A stretch of 64,000 nucleotides of DNA from Rhizophlyctis rosea (lineage: Eukaryota; Chytridiomycota; Chytridiomycetes; Rhizophlyctidales; Rhizophlyctidaceae): positions 76,892-140,891 of the forward strand of contig JADGJC010000024.1 of the NCBI GenBank assembly GCA_027596075.1, read 5' to 3'. Below are positions 47,276-60,000 of the stretch, one piece after another. Position numbers and translations under genes: made by a program. Numbering within the stretch: the first letter of the stretch is position 1; every line of letters starts with the position of its first letter. Under the pieces are notes generated by a model. That model had not been told where the DNA came from. It ran no database searches and saw only the letters and a program-made list of their open reading frames with translations.

Positions 47276-50200
47276 ATGGACAGAGAGGAAAAGTTGAGGA
47301 GGGCTAAGCAGAAGGTAAGGTGCTTTGCTTGGGCGGGGATGGGGGACAACGCGTGGCCTCAAGATCACTTGGGGACGGGGTGATCGTGGGAGGAAAATCA
47401 GCAGCGTCCCATACAGATATTGACGTAGCACCTATACCCTCTGGCAGCTTGCAAAGTTCCAGAAAAAGAAGGAAGCCGGCGGTAGCAATGAAGCACTGGA
47501 TGCTCAACCGAATGGTGACGAACCTGCCAATGCGCCGGTGGAGAACGTGGATTTGGCGGCAGAGTTTGGGAGTCAACACCCAAACAACGGTATGTGACTT
47601 GCTCACCTTTGCACACGCAGAGAGTTTAGTCGCCGCAACAATGCCAATATTGACAGTCCCAAAATAGATATTGGCGGCCCGTGGTCCGGCAACTACGCGG
47701 TGTCAACGGCCCCACCACCAATAGATTCTCACGATGGAGGTCAAACACAAAGGGGTCGACCCAGCACCACCACCTCACCTGACGCTGTTAAGTCGCCGAG
47801 TCTTCGTTCCGCAGGGTCGGGTCTATTTGGGAACCTGATTTCCGCCGTGGGAGGAGCGGTCGGTGGTGTATACCAAGCAGCTGTCGGCGACGGCAATGAC
47901 CCATTTGCGCGAATCAGATCCCCATCACCCACAAAATCCAATTCGTCTCGTTTGGCCTCCGTATTCTTTGGTGGGAATAACGAAACACCTAGTCCACCAC
48001 CTAACGCCGTAGACTCTAACCCATCTCGTCCTCACTCGGCCGCAACCGCAACATTTTTCGACGATCTGGCTGCATCTTCAACTGACGCCGTCGCGTCCGA
48101 TTTTGCGGAGATCAACCCCAACGATGTAGGATTCCCGGTAGAGGACCAATCTTTCGAGAGCGTCCGGGAAAAGAGCGCAACGCCGTCCCGTGACAGTCCA
48201 TTTACTCCTCGTCCACCTCCGCCAGTCGGCACATCGTCCGGCCCTGGTGTGTGGTGGGCAAATCCTGCGATACCAGCACCGATCCAGCCACCTCCCACTG
48301 CAGGCTATCAACCGCCCAAATCACCTTTCTCAGTTTCCCAACCACCTCCAAAAAGCGGCTTCCAGCTCCCACAATCACCCTTCACCATCCCCACAACGAA
48401 CGGCACATCCGTCAACCACTCAGATCGCTCCTCCCCCTTCCCGACCTCCAGTCCAGCAGACACAAGCTCGTCAAACCTCCAAAAAGCCCTCTCTGACGCC
48501 CAACAACAACTGCAGGACTCGGAATCCCGCCGCACGCAGCTGGAAGACCAGGTCTCGCACCTCACCGCGCAAGTAAACCAGGTACGACACAAACTGGAGT
48601 TGGAAGATAATGCGCAGCATGCTGCTATTGAGGGGATTTATGCGAGTTTGGAGCAGGCGCAGAGGAGGCAGGCGGAGGTGGAGGAGGAGTTGGGGCGGGT
48701 TGTTGGGGAGAGGGATGAGGCTTGGCGGGCTGTTGAGGAGTTGAGGGTTAGGTTGGATGAGGTTCAGAGATCCTCTGGCTTCGGCGGTGGGTATGGTGAG
48801 TTTGATGCTCGAGAAGCTGAGTTGAGACGGCGAGAGGAGGAAATTGCATCGCGGGAAGCAGAGCTGCGGGAACGGGAACGAGGAATTGTGGAGGGAAGTT
48901 TTGCTATTGGTGGTCATTCTGCGGGACTGGGAGAAGAGGAAGTCGCAGGGAAGATGCGGGAACTGGAGGATGAGTATGCGCAGTTGGAGGAGGAGAGGGA
49001 GATGGTTGCTGCCGCTAGTGCTGCCGTCAATGCGGGCAAGGTGCAGCTTGAGGCTGATAAGGCTGCAGTTGAGAAGAGTCGAGCTGAGGTTGAGAAGACG
49101 CAGAAGGAGGTCGAGAGCGAGAAGGAACGGGTGGAACGATCTGTTGCGGAGAAGGAGAGCAGAGTGAAGGAGAAGCAAGACCGCTTGGAGAAGGAAAGGC
49201 GGAAGGTCCAGGAAGAGAAGTCTGCACTTGATGCTGCCACGAAGCAGATTGAGACGGACCGCTCGAACCTGACGCTCCTCCAACAACAACTCGACCTTGA
49301 AAAATCGACATTAGCGGCACAGAAGGCGTCTCTTGCGTCCTCCGCGTCATCGTCTGAAGCCAACGCGACCCTAGAAGCTGAAACGCGCAAACTTACGGAA
49401 CTCCGTGCGCAGGTTGAGGGAGAGCGTGGGACACTGCGTGAAAAGGAAGCGGAGCTGCGGAGGTTGATTGAAGAGTTTGAGAGGGACAAGATCTCCGTCC
49501 GGGAGGAGAAAGAAAAGGTGGAAGATCTTCGGCGGGAGGCGGAGAGTGCCAAGCGGCAAGTCGAAGTATTGAAGAGCCAGGTGGCCGAACGGGAAGAAAG
49601 AGTAAAACGCCAAGCGGAAGAAGCAGCCAGCAAGAGAGGAGAAGTCGGCGAAGAAAGCGATAAAGTCTTCAAGGAACGTGCCGCGATCGAGACAGCCCGT
49701 CGAAACCTCGAAGTCGAAAAGGCCAAACTAGAGATTGAGAAAGCGAGTGTTGCTGCCGATGCGGCGCGGGTGAAGAGTGAGGGTGCTGCACTTGGAGAGC
49801 GGGAAGCTAAGATTAAGCGGTTTGCGGATGAGGTTGGACGGGAGAAGGGTGTTGTTGATGAGGGGAGGATCAAATTGGAGAGGGAACGGAGGGAGTTGGA
49901 GAGTGAGAGGAAGAGTGTTGAGGAGGGGAAGAGACGGTTGGAGAGTGAGAGGGCGCAGTTTGGGGAGAAGGAAGGACGGTATAGGGAGTTGATGGAGCAG
50001 CTTCTTGCGAGGCAGGCTTCTGTGCAGGAGGAGTCAAGACGGGTGGAGGAGGCAAAGATACGGTTGGAGAGGGAACGGGGCCAGGTTGAGAATGATCGGG
50101 CGGAGGTGTTGGAGAAGGAGAGGTCTTTGCGTGAACGGGAGGCGGAGGTTCTTGCGGGGCGGGGTGTGGCGGATGAGGAAGCGCGTGCGGTGCAGGATCT

Positions 50201-52665
50201 GAGGCGGCAATGCGAAGTTGCAAGAGTGCAGGTTGAGGAGGAAAGATCACGGTTGCTTCGTCGCGAGAAGGAACACGAACACCAAGTGGAGGAATGGGCT
50301 CGACGGATTTCGTCTATTAATGAGGAGTCTTCTCGCGTGGCGGAACGTAGCCGCCAACTCGAAGTTGAGAAGATCACGCTTTTGCAGCGGGAGAGCGAGG
50401 CGAGGACGTTGAAGGAGGAGATGGAGACGAAGCAGAGGGAGCTTGAGGGGACTATTCGGGGGTTCCATGAGATGAAGATGCAGTTGGAGGGGCGGATTGC
50501 GGAGAGGGAGAAGCATTTGGGGGACGAGAAGAGGGAGGTTGAGGAGGAGAGACGGAGGGGACGGGAGAGGGAGGCGCGGGAGAGGGGGGAGTTTGAGGAA
50601 TTTGTACGGAGGGAAAGGACGAAGCTGGAAGCTGCTTTGAGGGAGGTTGAGGAAACTAAAGTCCGGGTATTGAAAGCGGAGGAAGAGGTGAAGAGAAAAG
50701 AAAAAGATATTGATGAAAAGGCTATCAAGTTGTCTGAAGAAATGGAACGTGTTGAAGTTCAACGAGGGTATTATGTCGATGCTTTGAGTAAGGTTGAGGA
50801 GAGTCAGAGGAGATTGGATAGGGAGAGGGCTGAGTTGAGGGTTAAGGAGGAGGAAGTTGCGAGGAAGGTTGCTGAGGTTGAGGTGAAGGGTGTTGGGGTG
50901 GGCGTTGATGGGGGTGTTGTTGAGAGGGCTAGGGGGTTGGAGGCGAAGGTTGCGGAGCTTGTTGGGGAGAATCGGAGGTTAAGGGAGGGTGGATCGCTCT
51001 TTGGGGGTAGTGCTGGGGGAGGTGGGGATGCGGCGTTGGTTGGAAGAGTACAGGAGTTGGAGAAGATGAGTCGGGAGTATCAGGGGACCATTTTGAAACT
51101 TCATGAAGCGTTAGAAACTGAACGGAGGACGCGGCACCACTCCTCTTTTTCCATCGATCCGTATAATTTCGCGGTACGACATGGAAGTGGGATGGTTAGT
51201 CCTTCCCCGGGGAGTTTGGCGAGTTCGAGTCGGGATGTTGAGGAGAGGCTTGTGGTTTTGGAGAGGAAGCTTGAGAGGAGGGATGAGGAGATTTTGGGGT
51301 TGAGGAGGGAGTTGGAGGGTGGGGGGAGTAGGAGGGGGAGTGTTGTTGCTTGGGGTGCGGGTGGTGGTGGAGTGGGAGGAGGAGGAGGAATGGGGGGAGG
51401 AGTGGATTTGGGGAATTTGGAGGGGAAGAGGACGGATGAGTTGTTGAGTGTTATTTCGATGTTGTCTTCGTAAGTTTTGTTTTGCTTTGTTTACGGTTGA
51501 ACCCATCCGCCTTCGGTTTCCCTTTTTTTGTGAGGTCCCAAGCTTACTTACAACTTCTTGCTACACCTTCCTCTCCTCCAGAGCCAACCAACAACTAATG
51601 ACCGAACGCTCCGTCCGCCCCGTCCCCCTCCCCACCGGCCCCCAAACCCCTACCATCCCCTCCCTCCCCCTCCCAACCTACCCCCTCCAACGCCCCTCCC
51701 AACAAAGCGTCCTCTCCTCCCGCTCTCAACGCTCCTCCATCGTCCTGCCACGCGATAACGATAGGGGATACATGTCCGAAACGCCATACCTGGAACCACG
51801 GAGCAGTAAAATCTCACAACCGCGCGGAGTGTATGACCGTCCGGATGTGAGGAGGAGTGTGAGTAGGGAGAGTAGTAATGTTGGTGGTGGGGGGTATAGA
51901 CCTCCGGCTAGGGAGAGGGATTTTTTGAGTGAGGCTGAGAGTGAGTGGAGTGACGATGGTAGAGGGGCGGTGAGGCCGGAGGTTGAGAGGAGGGTTAGTA
52001 GTGCTAGTCATTCTAGTAGAGTTAGTGTGGGAAGAAGAGGGGATGCCGGTGCGGGTGGAGGTGGAGGTGTTGGGAGGAGTTTTGGGGATTTGAGTGGACG
52101 CGGGGAGAGAGGTGGTTATAGCGGTGGTGGGGGAGGGGGTGGTCATTTGAGACCTGATGTTGGGAGTCGGAGACCTAGTGAGGTCAGTGTTGGGGGGAGG
52201 AGAGAAGAGTATGGAGGGTTTGATAGTCGGAGGAGTAGTGCTGTTGTTCCGCCGAGGGGTGATGGGGGTAATGTGAGTGATGTTGGAATGCCTGGACGTG
52301 TGAGTCGGTTACCGTCTACTGTGGGGCCTAGTGTGACTATCGAAGCAGCACGGGCTCGGTACGGTGGTGGATCGACTGTTTCCCGTCCGCTTGATAGTGG
52401 GGTAATGTCTCCGAGGGTGGAACCTATGCGATCATCTGCTTCTGTGACGGGGAGTTCGTATCAGGGGTTGGATTCGTCTAGGAGGGGGAGTCCGGCGCCT
52501 AGTCAAGGGAGTGCGTATAGAGTTGGACCTAGTGGGACGCCGAGGGTTGGGCCGGTGGCGAGTGGTGGGGCGGCGGTGTTGGGGTTAACGGCGAGTTTGT
52601 TTTCGGATGAGGAGATGGCGGGGTTGGGTGAGCTTGCGAGGGGGATTGTTGGCGATCGGAGGTGA
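47276..52665 (+). CDS. Golgin-like giant coiled-coil protein (GM130-type N-terminus)
   Basis: Four exons, 47276-47314, 47448-47589, 47623-51469 and 51582-52665, join in frame to 1703 aa. The third exon uses an AG|AG acceptor. The start MDREEKLRRAKQKLAKFQKKK resembles the basic 'KLAAAKKKLKKFQ' N-terminus of GM130/GOLGA2-type golgins, which in animals binds p115/Uso1. Residues about 60-340 are disordered and Pro/Ser-rich. About 340-1130 is an almost unbroken coiled coil of Glu/Lys/Arg/Ala heptads. A Gly-rich break and a shorter coil (about 1160-1290) follow. The last 350 residues are disordered and rich in Ser, Arg and Gly. A tethering role at the Golgi is inferred from the N-terminus and architecture; no GRIP or GRAB motif was seen. 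Other coiled-coil scaffolds (centrosomal, myosin-like) remain possible. Confidence 0.75.
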
Positions 52666-54023
52666 TTTGTTAGGAGGTTGCTTTGAGGTTTTTGGGGTAT
52701 TTTAGTTGGGATTACGTAGTTGTGTTTTCCCTCCGCCCTTTTTATTTAGGCATTTAATTTCTCGCTTAGTTTGTTTTTTCGTAGGTTTTGTTTTCTGCAT
52801 CTTTTGATTGTTTTGTTTTTTCCTTTTGTGCGTGATGGAATAAGGAACTCGATCGCAGCTTCGAATCTATTTGACGCTATCATGAGAGTTGTGCAGGGCC
52901 TCATAGTTTTTTTTTTAAAATTCCTATGCGAATATAAGTGTGCAAACTTCACCTTGTGCTTTGCCAAGATGTTTGTTGGGAACTTCAAGCATGTTTAGAA
53001 AACAAAATTGCCATTGAGGAGCTTCTGGTCCAGCGCTATGATCCAAATTAAGATTTGGATTCAAAATCAATCCCAAGCCAGGTGAATGGACTGACTATCA
53101 TGCTTCTACAACAAAGGATGCCGCGTACCTACTACAACCGCATTCATCATTCCGTGCAAGCAAAGTCCAAGCGAGCTTGGTGAACTGCCCGTTTTTGCCT
53201 TAGGCGGACCCCGCAAGGAATGTCACTGTGCCACCACGCGCGGTTCGTGGCGACTTTGAATTTTGAAGCCTTTGCTGGGCGCCGGAACCGTATGGAGCCA
53301 CATGATGGTTTTACTTGTGTGTGGTTTCGTTATTACCCTCCATCGAAAAGAGGATGATGAAACCGCTCATTGGGGCCCCGAGTGTTCTCCTTGCGGGCTT
53401 TTTTGCAAGTTTCGGATTCGCGACAGTGGGCGGGCCTTCCAGCATTAGTAGTTCCCTTGGCCCCAGTTTTCGGACTTGTAGGGTTTGAAAGGATGAAAGA
53501 TCGAGCGCTTCTGAAGCTGTATTTTTTCAATGTGCATCAACTCGGGAACCAAAAACAATCTCAACTTGCCTTAAACAGGATGAAAAAAGCGTAACGACGC
53601 CTTAATTGTGGCCAGTGTGATGTTTCGCGGAAGGAACAAGTGAGTCGAACATAGGACGCGTCACGGCATTGGGGAATCTTTCCGAGTCGTTTTTGTTTTC
53701 GTTTCCACTGTATCAGTAGGTCTGAAAGTAGAGCGTGTCTACTGTCCTTTTCTTTTTTCGAATGTTCCGAGACGAAACATCTGCGGGGTGGAGATTGGGA
53801 AGGAGGCCAGCCGCGAAGTTCGAGGTGCCCAACTCCAGGGTCACGACCTTCGCCAGAGGAGGAAGTTACATACAATGATCTTCAAGCTCAAATTCTATAA
53901 AAGCCAGACAAACATGTCCCTCCCTCTCAAAATCATCATCCGACATCCACATCGGTCTACCACCACTTCACATCCACTCTCAACTCACCAACTCCACCCT
54001 CACTTCCACAAACACCAACAAAC
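52666..54023. other. Intergenic region and promoter of the secreted precursor gene
   Basis: No supportable gene. A TATA-like box lies at 53896-53902, and CA/CT-rich sequence typical of a strongly expressed fungal promoter leader follows to the start at 54024. Confidence 0.45.
53896..53902 (+). promoter_or_regulatory. TATA-like box of the secreted precursor gene
   Basis: TATAAAA 122-128 bp upstream of the ATG at 54024, followed by a pyrimidine- and CA-rich leader. The combination suggests a strong regulated promoter. This is inference. Confidence 0.45.
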
Positions 54024-55449
54024 ATGAAGGCCACCTTCCTCCTCGCCATCGCTCTCACCTCCGCCACTCTCGTCGCGGCTATCCCTCCCCACGGTGGCTT
54101 CGCCCATGGCGGCAAAGGTCTTGGCAAGAAGGGCGGCTTCGGCAAGGGCAAGGGTATCGGTTTTGTCGGTGGCAAGAAGGGCGGCTTTGGTGGCAAGAAG
54201 GGCGGCTTTGGCTTTGGGCCTAAGAAGGGTGGGTTTGGCAAGAAGGGCATCTGGAAGCGTGATGAGGAGGACGAGGATGAAGTTGAGGTGGCTGATGTTG
54301 AGGATGGTGATGAGGATGAGATCGAGGCAGCTGATGTTGAGGATGGCGATGAGGATGAAGTTGAGGTTGCTGGTGGGAAGAAGTTTGGCAACCATGGCAA
54401 CCAGAAGTTTGGCAACAACAACAACAACCATGCTTTGCAGAAGGTTTGTCTTCTCCTGGGGCAAGACGTAGCTTTTTGCATAGGCTTAAATATGCTTTCT
54501 CCCTCTCCCCGGTCACTTAGGGCAACAACAACTTCAACAACAACAATGCGAAGAATGCTCATTCGGCCACCAATGCTAACAACTTGAACCAGAAGAACAC
54601 CAAGGCCAACACGAAGAAAGCTCAAAACTTCGCCGTAAGTCGTTTTGTCCCAGTGTGAATTCATTGGTTTCATTTCGCCTCTCATTCCGCCAACCTTCAC
54701 CTACATTCATTCCATCTCACCAATTCCCATCCATCCTTTCTACCCAGAACAACCAACTCAACAAGTCCAACAAAAACACCAAGAACGGCGTGAACGCCTT
54801 CAACAACAAGAACGCCAACAACAACAATGCCGCCAAGAAGGATCAGAACAACAACAACTTCAATGTGGGATTGGGCGGCTTCGGGTTTGGCAAGGGCAAG
54901 GGCAAGTGGAAGCGTGACGTTGAGGATGAGGAGAACGACGTCGAAGTTGCCGACATCGACGATGATGCTGACGAGGTCGAAGTTGCTGGCTTGAAGAAGG
55001 GTGGCCAGAAGAAGTTCGGCAACAACAACAACAACTTCGCCGACCAGCAGAACGGTAACAAGTTTGCCAACAACAACGCCAAGAATGCCCACCAGGTAAG
55101 ACCACTTGGCCCTTTCCCGCCTACATCCCATACTAACTTCCCACTTTGCATGACAGGCCACAAACGCCAACACCCTCAACCAGAAAAACACCAAGGCGAA
55201 CACCAACACCGCCAAGAACTTCGCCAACAATCAGCTCAACAAGTCCAACAAGAACACGAAGAACGATGTCAACGCCAAGGTAGGTTCTTGCGCTGAAATC
55301 TCGACATGTACCCGTACCAAGATTTTGTCATTCATCTTGTCCCACAGAACACCAAGGCGGCAAACAACAACAACGCGGCGAAGAAGGGCGAAAACAACAA
55401 CAACTTCAACGCCGGCTTTGGGTTTGGCAAGGGCAAGGGCAAGTGGTAG
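54024..55449 (+). CDS. Secreted modular repeat precursor with Kex2-type processing sites
   Basis: Five exons, 54024-54443, 54521-54634, 54748-55095, 55157-55279 and 55348-55449, all with phase-0 introns, give 368 aa. The signal peptide MKATFLLAIALTSATLVAA is followed by three basic Gly/Lys/Phe-rich segments, each ending in Trp: FGKKGIW-KR-D (W77), GFGKGKGKW-KR-D (W232) and, at the C-terminus, GFGKGKGKW-stop (W368). Lys-Arg after the first two is a Kex2-type cleavage site, and the stop codon replaces it in the third. Acidic Asp/Glu/Val spacers (EVEVADVEDGDEDE) follow each KR. Asn-rich stretches with KFGNNNNNF lie between units, and exons 2-3 and 4-5 are clearly duplicated. Kexin-processed repeat precursors yield pheromones, repellents, cyclic peptides or antimicrobial peptides in fungi. 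Here the product would be cationic Gly/Lys/Phe peptides ending in Trp, or alternatively a structural wall protein. No family is recognised. Confidence 0.78.
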
Positions 55450-55932
55450 ATTAGTGGTGAACTTTGCGGTCCGATCTTGGTGCGATCTTGGCCGTTTTTG
55501 TATCTTGTGATGTGAATGTGAATATATTTTTCATTTGAACTTCAATTTTTGTCACTGACAAGTGTTTGACTGAGGGTTGTCATATAACAGCGTTGACTTT
55601 CTCCGCTTGCAAAATGTTATTAATCAGTTGACACTTACAAATTGATCCAATTTCGCCTGATTGTATTCTCTGCAGCTGTTCGCCTTGGGTAGGAGTGGTT
55701 GATGCGCAATGTTTGTTTATGTCGACTGGACGGGGATTGCATGATGAGTCATCAGGGTCTTATTCATGTACTGCTGCGTTGATCGGGATATCATGCAAAA
55801 GCTTTGAGGTTCACTTCCAGTTTTGTCTCTGTAGAATTGATCCACTGGCACAACGCTTCCAGCGATCAGCAAATTGGCATACCCTCCCACCCACAACACA
55901 CACTCCACCCACTCAAACCGTTTTTTCGTTAT
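55450..55932. other. Intergenic region
   Basis: 3' flank of the secreted precursor and promoter of the EF-hand gene. Nothing else seen. Confidence 0.4.
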
Positions 55933-56729
55933 ATGTCTTCCTCCCGCCTTCTCGGCTCCGACCTCAAACCCTCAAGAGATTCCCTTGACTCGACTCGCCG
56001 GCCCTCCTCCGTCGTCCGACCCACCCGCTCAACAACAACAAGACCGCGAGCCAATAGCGGTGGGAAAAAGAGTCTGACAAAACTAGCTCCAGCCGTCGGT
56101 GGGTTTGTACCGCGATCTAGTTCGAATGTGTTCCCAGTCAAGAATCTGCGGAGTGCCGTAGCCGAATCATTGGGATTGACAGAGGAGGAGGAGGAGTATT
56201 ACCGGGAGGTAGGTTGGGAATGAGGGCGGCTGGTGCAGAACATGTGTCCGATTTTGCACGGTTTCAGAACGCAGTGACATCCAATTGAATATGAGATTCT
56301 CTTTGTTCCACTGCAACACAAGTACAGGCCTTCCGGATCTTCGACAAAGACTCCTCTGGCGCCATTGACCCATCCGAACTCCTCCAAGCAATGCTATCCA
56401 TAGGCCTCTCACCTACACCCGACGAACTTCGCGCCATGATTGCCCGCGTAGACGTTGACCAGACCGGCACCGTAGAATTTGACGAATTCCTGCGCATGAT
56501 CGTCTTGCAATCGGGGTCTATATCTAATGATGGGGATGTACGAGAAGCGTTTCGCATGATGGATTTGGATCGGAATGGGACGATTGGGGTTGCAGATTTG
56601 ATCGGTGTTATGAGGGAGCTGGGGGAGGACGTTGGAGAGGAGGAAGTTAGGGAGATGATTGGGGTTTTGGGTGTGGGGATGGAGGTGGGGTTTGCGGATT
56701 TTGCTAGGGTTTTGAATTCAGGGACTTGA
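55933..56729 (+). CDS. Calmodulin/centrin-like EF-hand calcium-binding protein
   Basis: Two exons, 55933-56208 and 56328-56729, with a phase-0 intron, give 225 aa. The first 80 residues are a basic Ser/Arg/Thr-rich extension (PTRSTTTRPRANSGGKK). Residues 85-220 form a calmodulin-like four-EF-hand core. Loop 1 is DKDSSGAIDPSE, loop 2 DVDQTGTVEFDE and loop 3 DLDRNGTIGVAD, all with suitable acidic ligands. The fourth loop (GVGMEVGFAD) is shortened and lacks ligands. Length and the basic N-terminal tail recall centrin/caltractin-type proteins of basal bodies, but no diagnostic residue separates it from other calmodulin-like proteins. Three functional calcium sites are predicted. Confidence 0.88.
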
Positions 56730-57022
56730 TGCTTGACGTTTCGATCCAGAGAAGGCGTAAACTGGTGTATCATGAGTGTTCCTTGATGTTTGCACGTTTA
56801 TGGAGTCATGATGGAAGTGAGAAGATCGAAATCGATGCCATATTCACTGCCCTTCAGTGGCTGCTCCCATTCAAAGAAGGACCAATTTCTGGTTTCCATT
56901 GAAGAACAACCGAGTCAAAAGTCAAAAGACCATACCAAAAATTGGAATACATTTACAAACGTTGACCCGCAGACACTACAATTTACTCACGCGTACATTT
57001 ATAAGAAATTTTCCTGACCTCA
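56730..57022. other. Convergent intergenic region
   Basis: Between the 3' ends of the EF-hand gene (plus) and the hybrid kinase (minus). No gene seen. Confidence 0.4.
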
Positions 57023-60000
57023 TCAATTCACACTGGGACTCTTTTTGATTTCTCGTGGGAAGGTGTCCCTTCTCCCGACTCCCATATCCGGACTTTGACT
57101 CCTACTCTTACTCTCCCTTGCCGCCGACGAAGCGATAGTCTCCCTTCTACCCAGTCTCTCACTCGATCCACTTCCTGCTCCGCCACGTTTCAAGTTTCCA
57201 GGAAGCTCCAGACTCTGTGAGAACGTCCGATGCTTCTTCATTAAATCATCCCTTTGCGGCAACCGATCAGAGGTTTCCCTCCCCGATCGCCCCGTCCTCC
57301 CATCCGTCGGCGTTTCCCGTCCACGCTTGGCCTCAGCAGGTGTGGGAGTAGCGGGCTTTGGTGGGAGTGGTAGCTGGACGCTGTCGAGCGATTTCCGATC
57401 AAAGGAAGTGCGGGAACCGCAAGAGGATAAGGAATCATCTGATGATCGTGCGCCGGCCTGCGGGAAAGGGCTCGTACGGCCTTCGTCATTTGCAAAGTGC
57501 TCCGCGTATGGCGGGCGTCGATGGTGGCGAATGGATGTAGAGCTATTCCGGGGAATGACGCCGTCGTCGCTTTGATGGCGGAAGAGAGGGGAAGGGCTGT
57601 CATGTTCAATATGGATGACACGGTATGTTTGGAGGATGGAGGTGATGCTGTCGCGGGTCGGAGGTTTGATGATAATTTCGCTGATGCCGGACGTGTGGAG
57701 GGCACTGACACTTTCGGCGCTTAGATGGTGAGCCGTCATGGCAACAATGGGCGGACATTGGCCTGCAGGATACATGCCACGAATGCGTGATGCAGCAATC
57801 TATGCGAGGCGGTTGATATCAGTACAATTGTAGCGTCCAGATGCATCCATCTATACTCACATCACCATCCATTCTTGGCATCTCCAAGTCCATAAAAATT
57901 AGAGCAAACGTGCTGCCCTTCGTACATAACATGACCGCATCCGCTCCATTGTCCGCCTCCATCATGTCTCTATCGGGCGCAACAATCCCAATGATCCTCT
58001 TCACCAAACTCCTGGTGATCAAGTCATCATCCACAATCAAGATGGGATGTTCCGCAGCTGGACTACTTGTCCTGGTCAAAAACAACATAGTCCTTCTATC
58101 TATTGCTGCTTCATTGGTATTGCCCCGCTGATTTGGTCCCTGGGGATCTACTAATCCTTTCTCGCCGGCGGACGAGGCCATTGACATCCTGGCTGGCCCT
58201 GGCGATGAAGAAGCCGACCCTCTCGGCAAAGTGCCACTCCCATTGCTACCCATTCCAATGCTATCCTCATACTCCTCTCGCTTATTCCCCCTTCCCTTGC
58301 CATTTCCATGCCCGTTCCCATTCCCATTTCTGCCCCCATTATTACCCGCTTCCCCATTCTCCCCTTTCATAAACCCACAAAACTTTTCCAAAACCTCGGC
58401 AACCTTCGCCCTGGTGATAGGTTTGGCCAAAATATCATTAACGCCCTCCTGCCTCAGCTCCGTGGCCTTATCTGCCTTCAGATTGTGCGCCGTGGTAACA
58501 ACAATGGGACTTTTGATTCCTCCTAACCTCAACCGCCTTGTAGCTTCCTGCCCACCCATCTGTGGCATTTCCAAATCCATGAAGATGAGTTCGTACATAG
58601 TCTGCATGCACCTTTCCACGGCGTCGGTGCCGTTAGCGACTTCGTGAACGACGAACTGTGGGTGGTGGATTCGGAAGATTTTGGCAAGAATTGTGCGGTT
58701 GATGGAGGAGTCGTCCACAATGAGGATTGCTTTTGGGGGAGGTGGAGTGATGGGTGGCGGTGGATTGAGAGATGACTCAGGGATGATCTCAGGAGTCCTT
58801 GCAAGAGTGGGCTCTTCCGGAGTTTTTGGTGTGGTTGCGAGACGAGCTGGTTCGGCGATGTCTGCTGTTGTGGGCAAGCTGTTGGCGGTAAAGATAGGAC
58901 CCAAGTCCATTTTCGAGCCGCTTTGAGCTCTTCCGACAGATTTGCGGAGACTCACAGCGGATGGGCTTTTCTTGCTGGAGCGATTTTCTCCTGTTTTGAG
59001 CGAACGCATATCGTCAACCGAGTGGTGACCGCTGCTATCCAGCCGACTGCTGCTTCTGGAAACGGGCACAACAGGCGCTGGCACGCCTTCGGGTGCATCA
59101 TGGCCGGCGATGATCTCATTTCGCACGAGGAGAATATCGCTCAAAGTCCTTGTCGGTGACTTGCTTAATGTTTTCATGTGTCGTTCCAGTGTGGCGCTGG
59201 TAGCTGGCAGCACTGTCGGGCCGGGCGGAGGTGCTACTTCTTTGATTGGCAGGGTGAAAGTGAACGTAGTGGATCGAGATGTGGGACTGTGAATGGTGAA
59301 CGAACCGCCCATGAGCACTGCAAGGCTTTCTGCGAGGGATAGGGATAGATCGGACGTGGATATTGTTTGATGGTAGTACGGATGAAGGAGCATGTCGGCT
59401 TGAACGGATGAGATAGCCCAGTCGGTTATCGTCACGGCGATTCGAGCGGTGGTGTCAGGGGTAGATGTTGAGGGTTGTTGAGCTTGAAGTCCATGAAGTG
59501 GGCTTTGGGCTCGATTGGGGACGTGGAAGTTGTCCGCTTCGACTATAATATGAGGATCGTTACCTGACGCAAACTTGTGGAGCCAGATATTGAAATGTGA
59601 GTGAATTTGATACATACACATGTTTGTAAAAGTCGTTCCATTCACCAACCTTGCAAGCATTTGCAACCAAAATTTCCAAAACATGCCTAAACCGTATTGC
59701 ATCCACCAGCACCCACTGTGGGAAATTCGCCTTCACAACCGCCTGGACATCAATTCGCCTAGTAGCCGCAATCTCCACCCTAGCAGCTTGAATTGATGCA
59801 TCAAAGATTGCATGCACATCCGCCGTAACAAGATTAAGATGCATCTTCCCCGTCGCAATCCGCACCAAATCCAAAGCATCATTTGTCAGTCCCAAAGCGT
59901 GCTCACTCAATCTCTTGATAGCCCTTGCCGACCCATGTTGGGCATGCGCCTCTCGATGCAATGGAGAATCCGTGGTCGGCGGTGCTGATTGTGGTGTTGT

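Noticed and set aside
48914..50728. Long minus-strand Ser/Arg/Leu-rich open frame of 604 codons
   Set aside because: Antisense shadow of the Glu/Lys/Arg-rich golgin coiled coil; composition explains its length.
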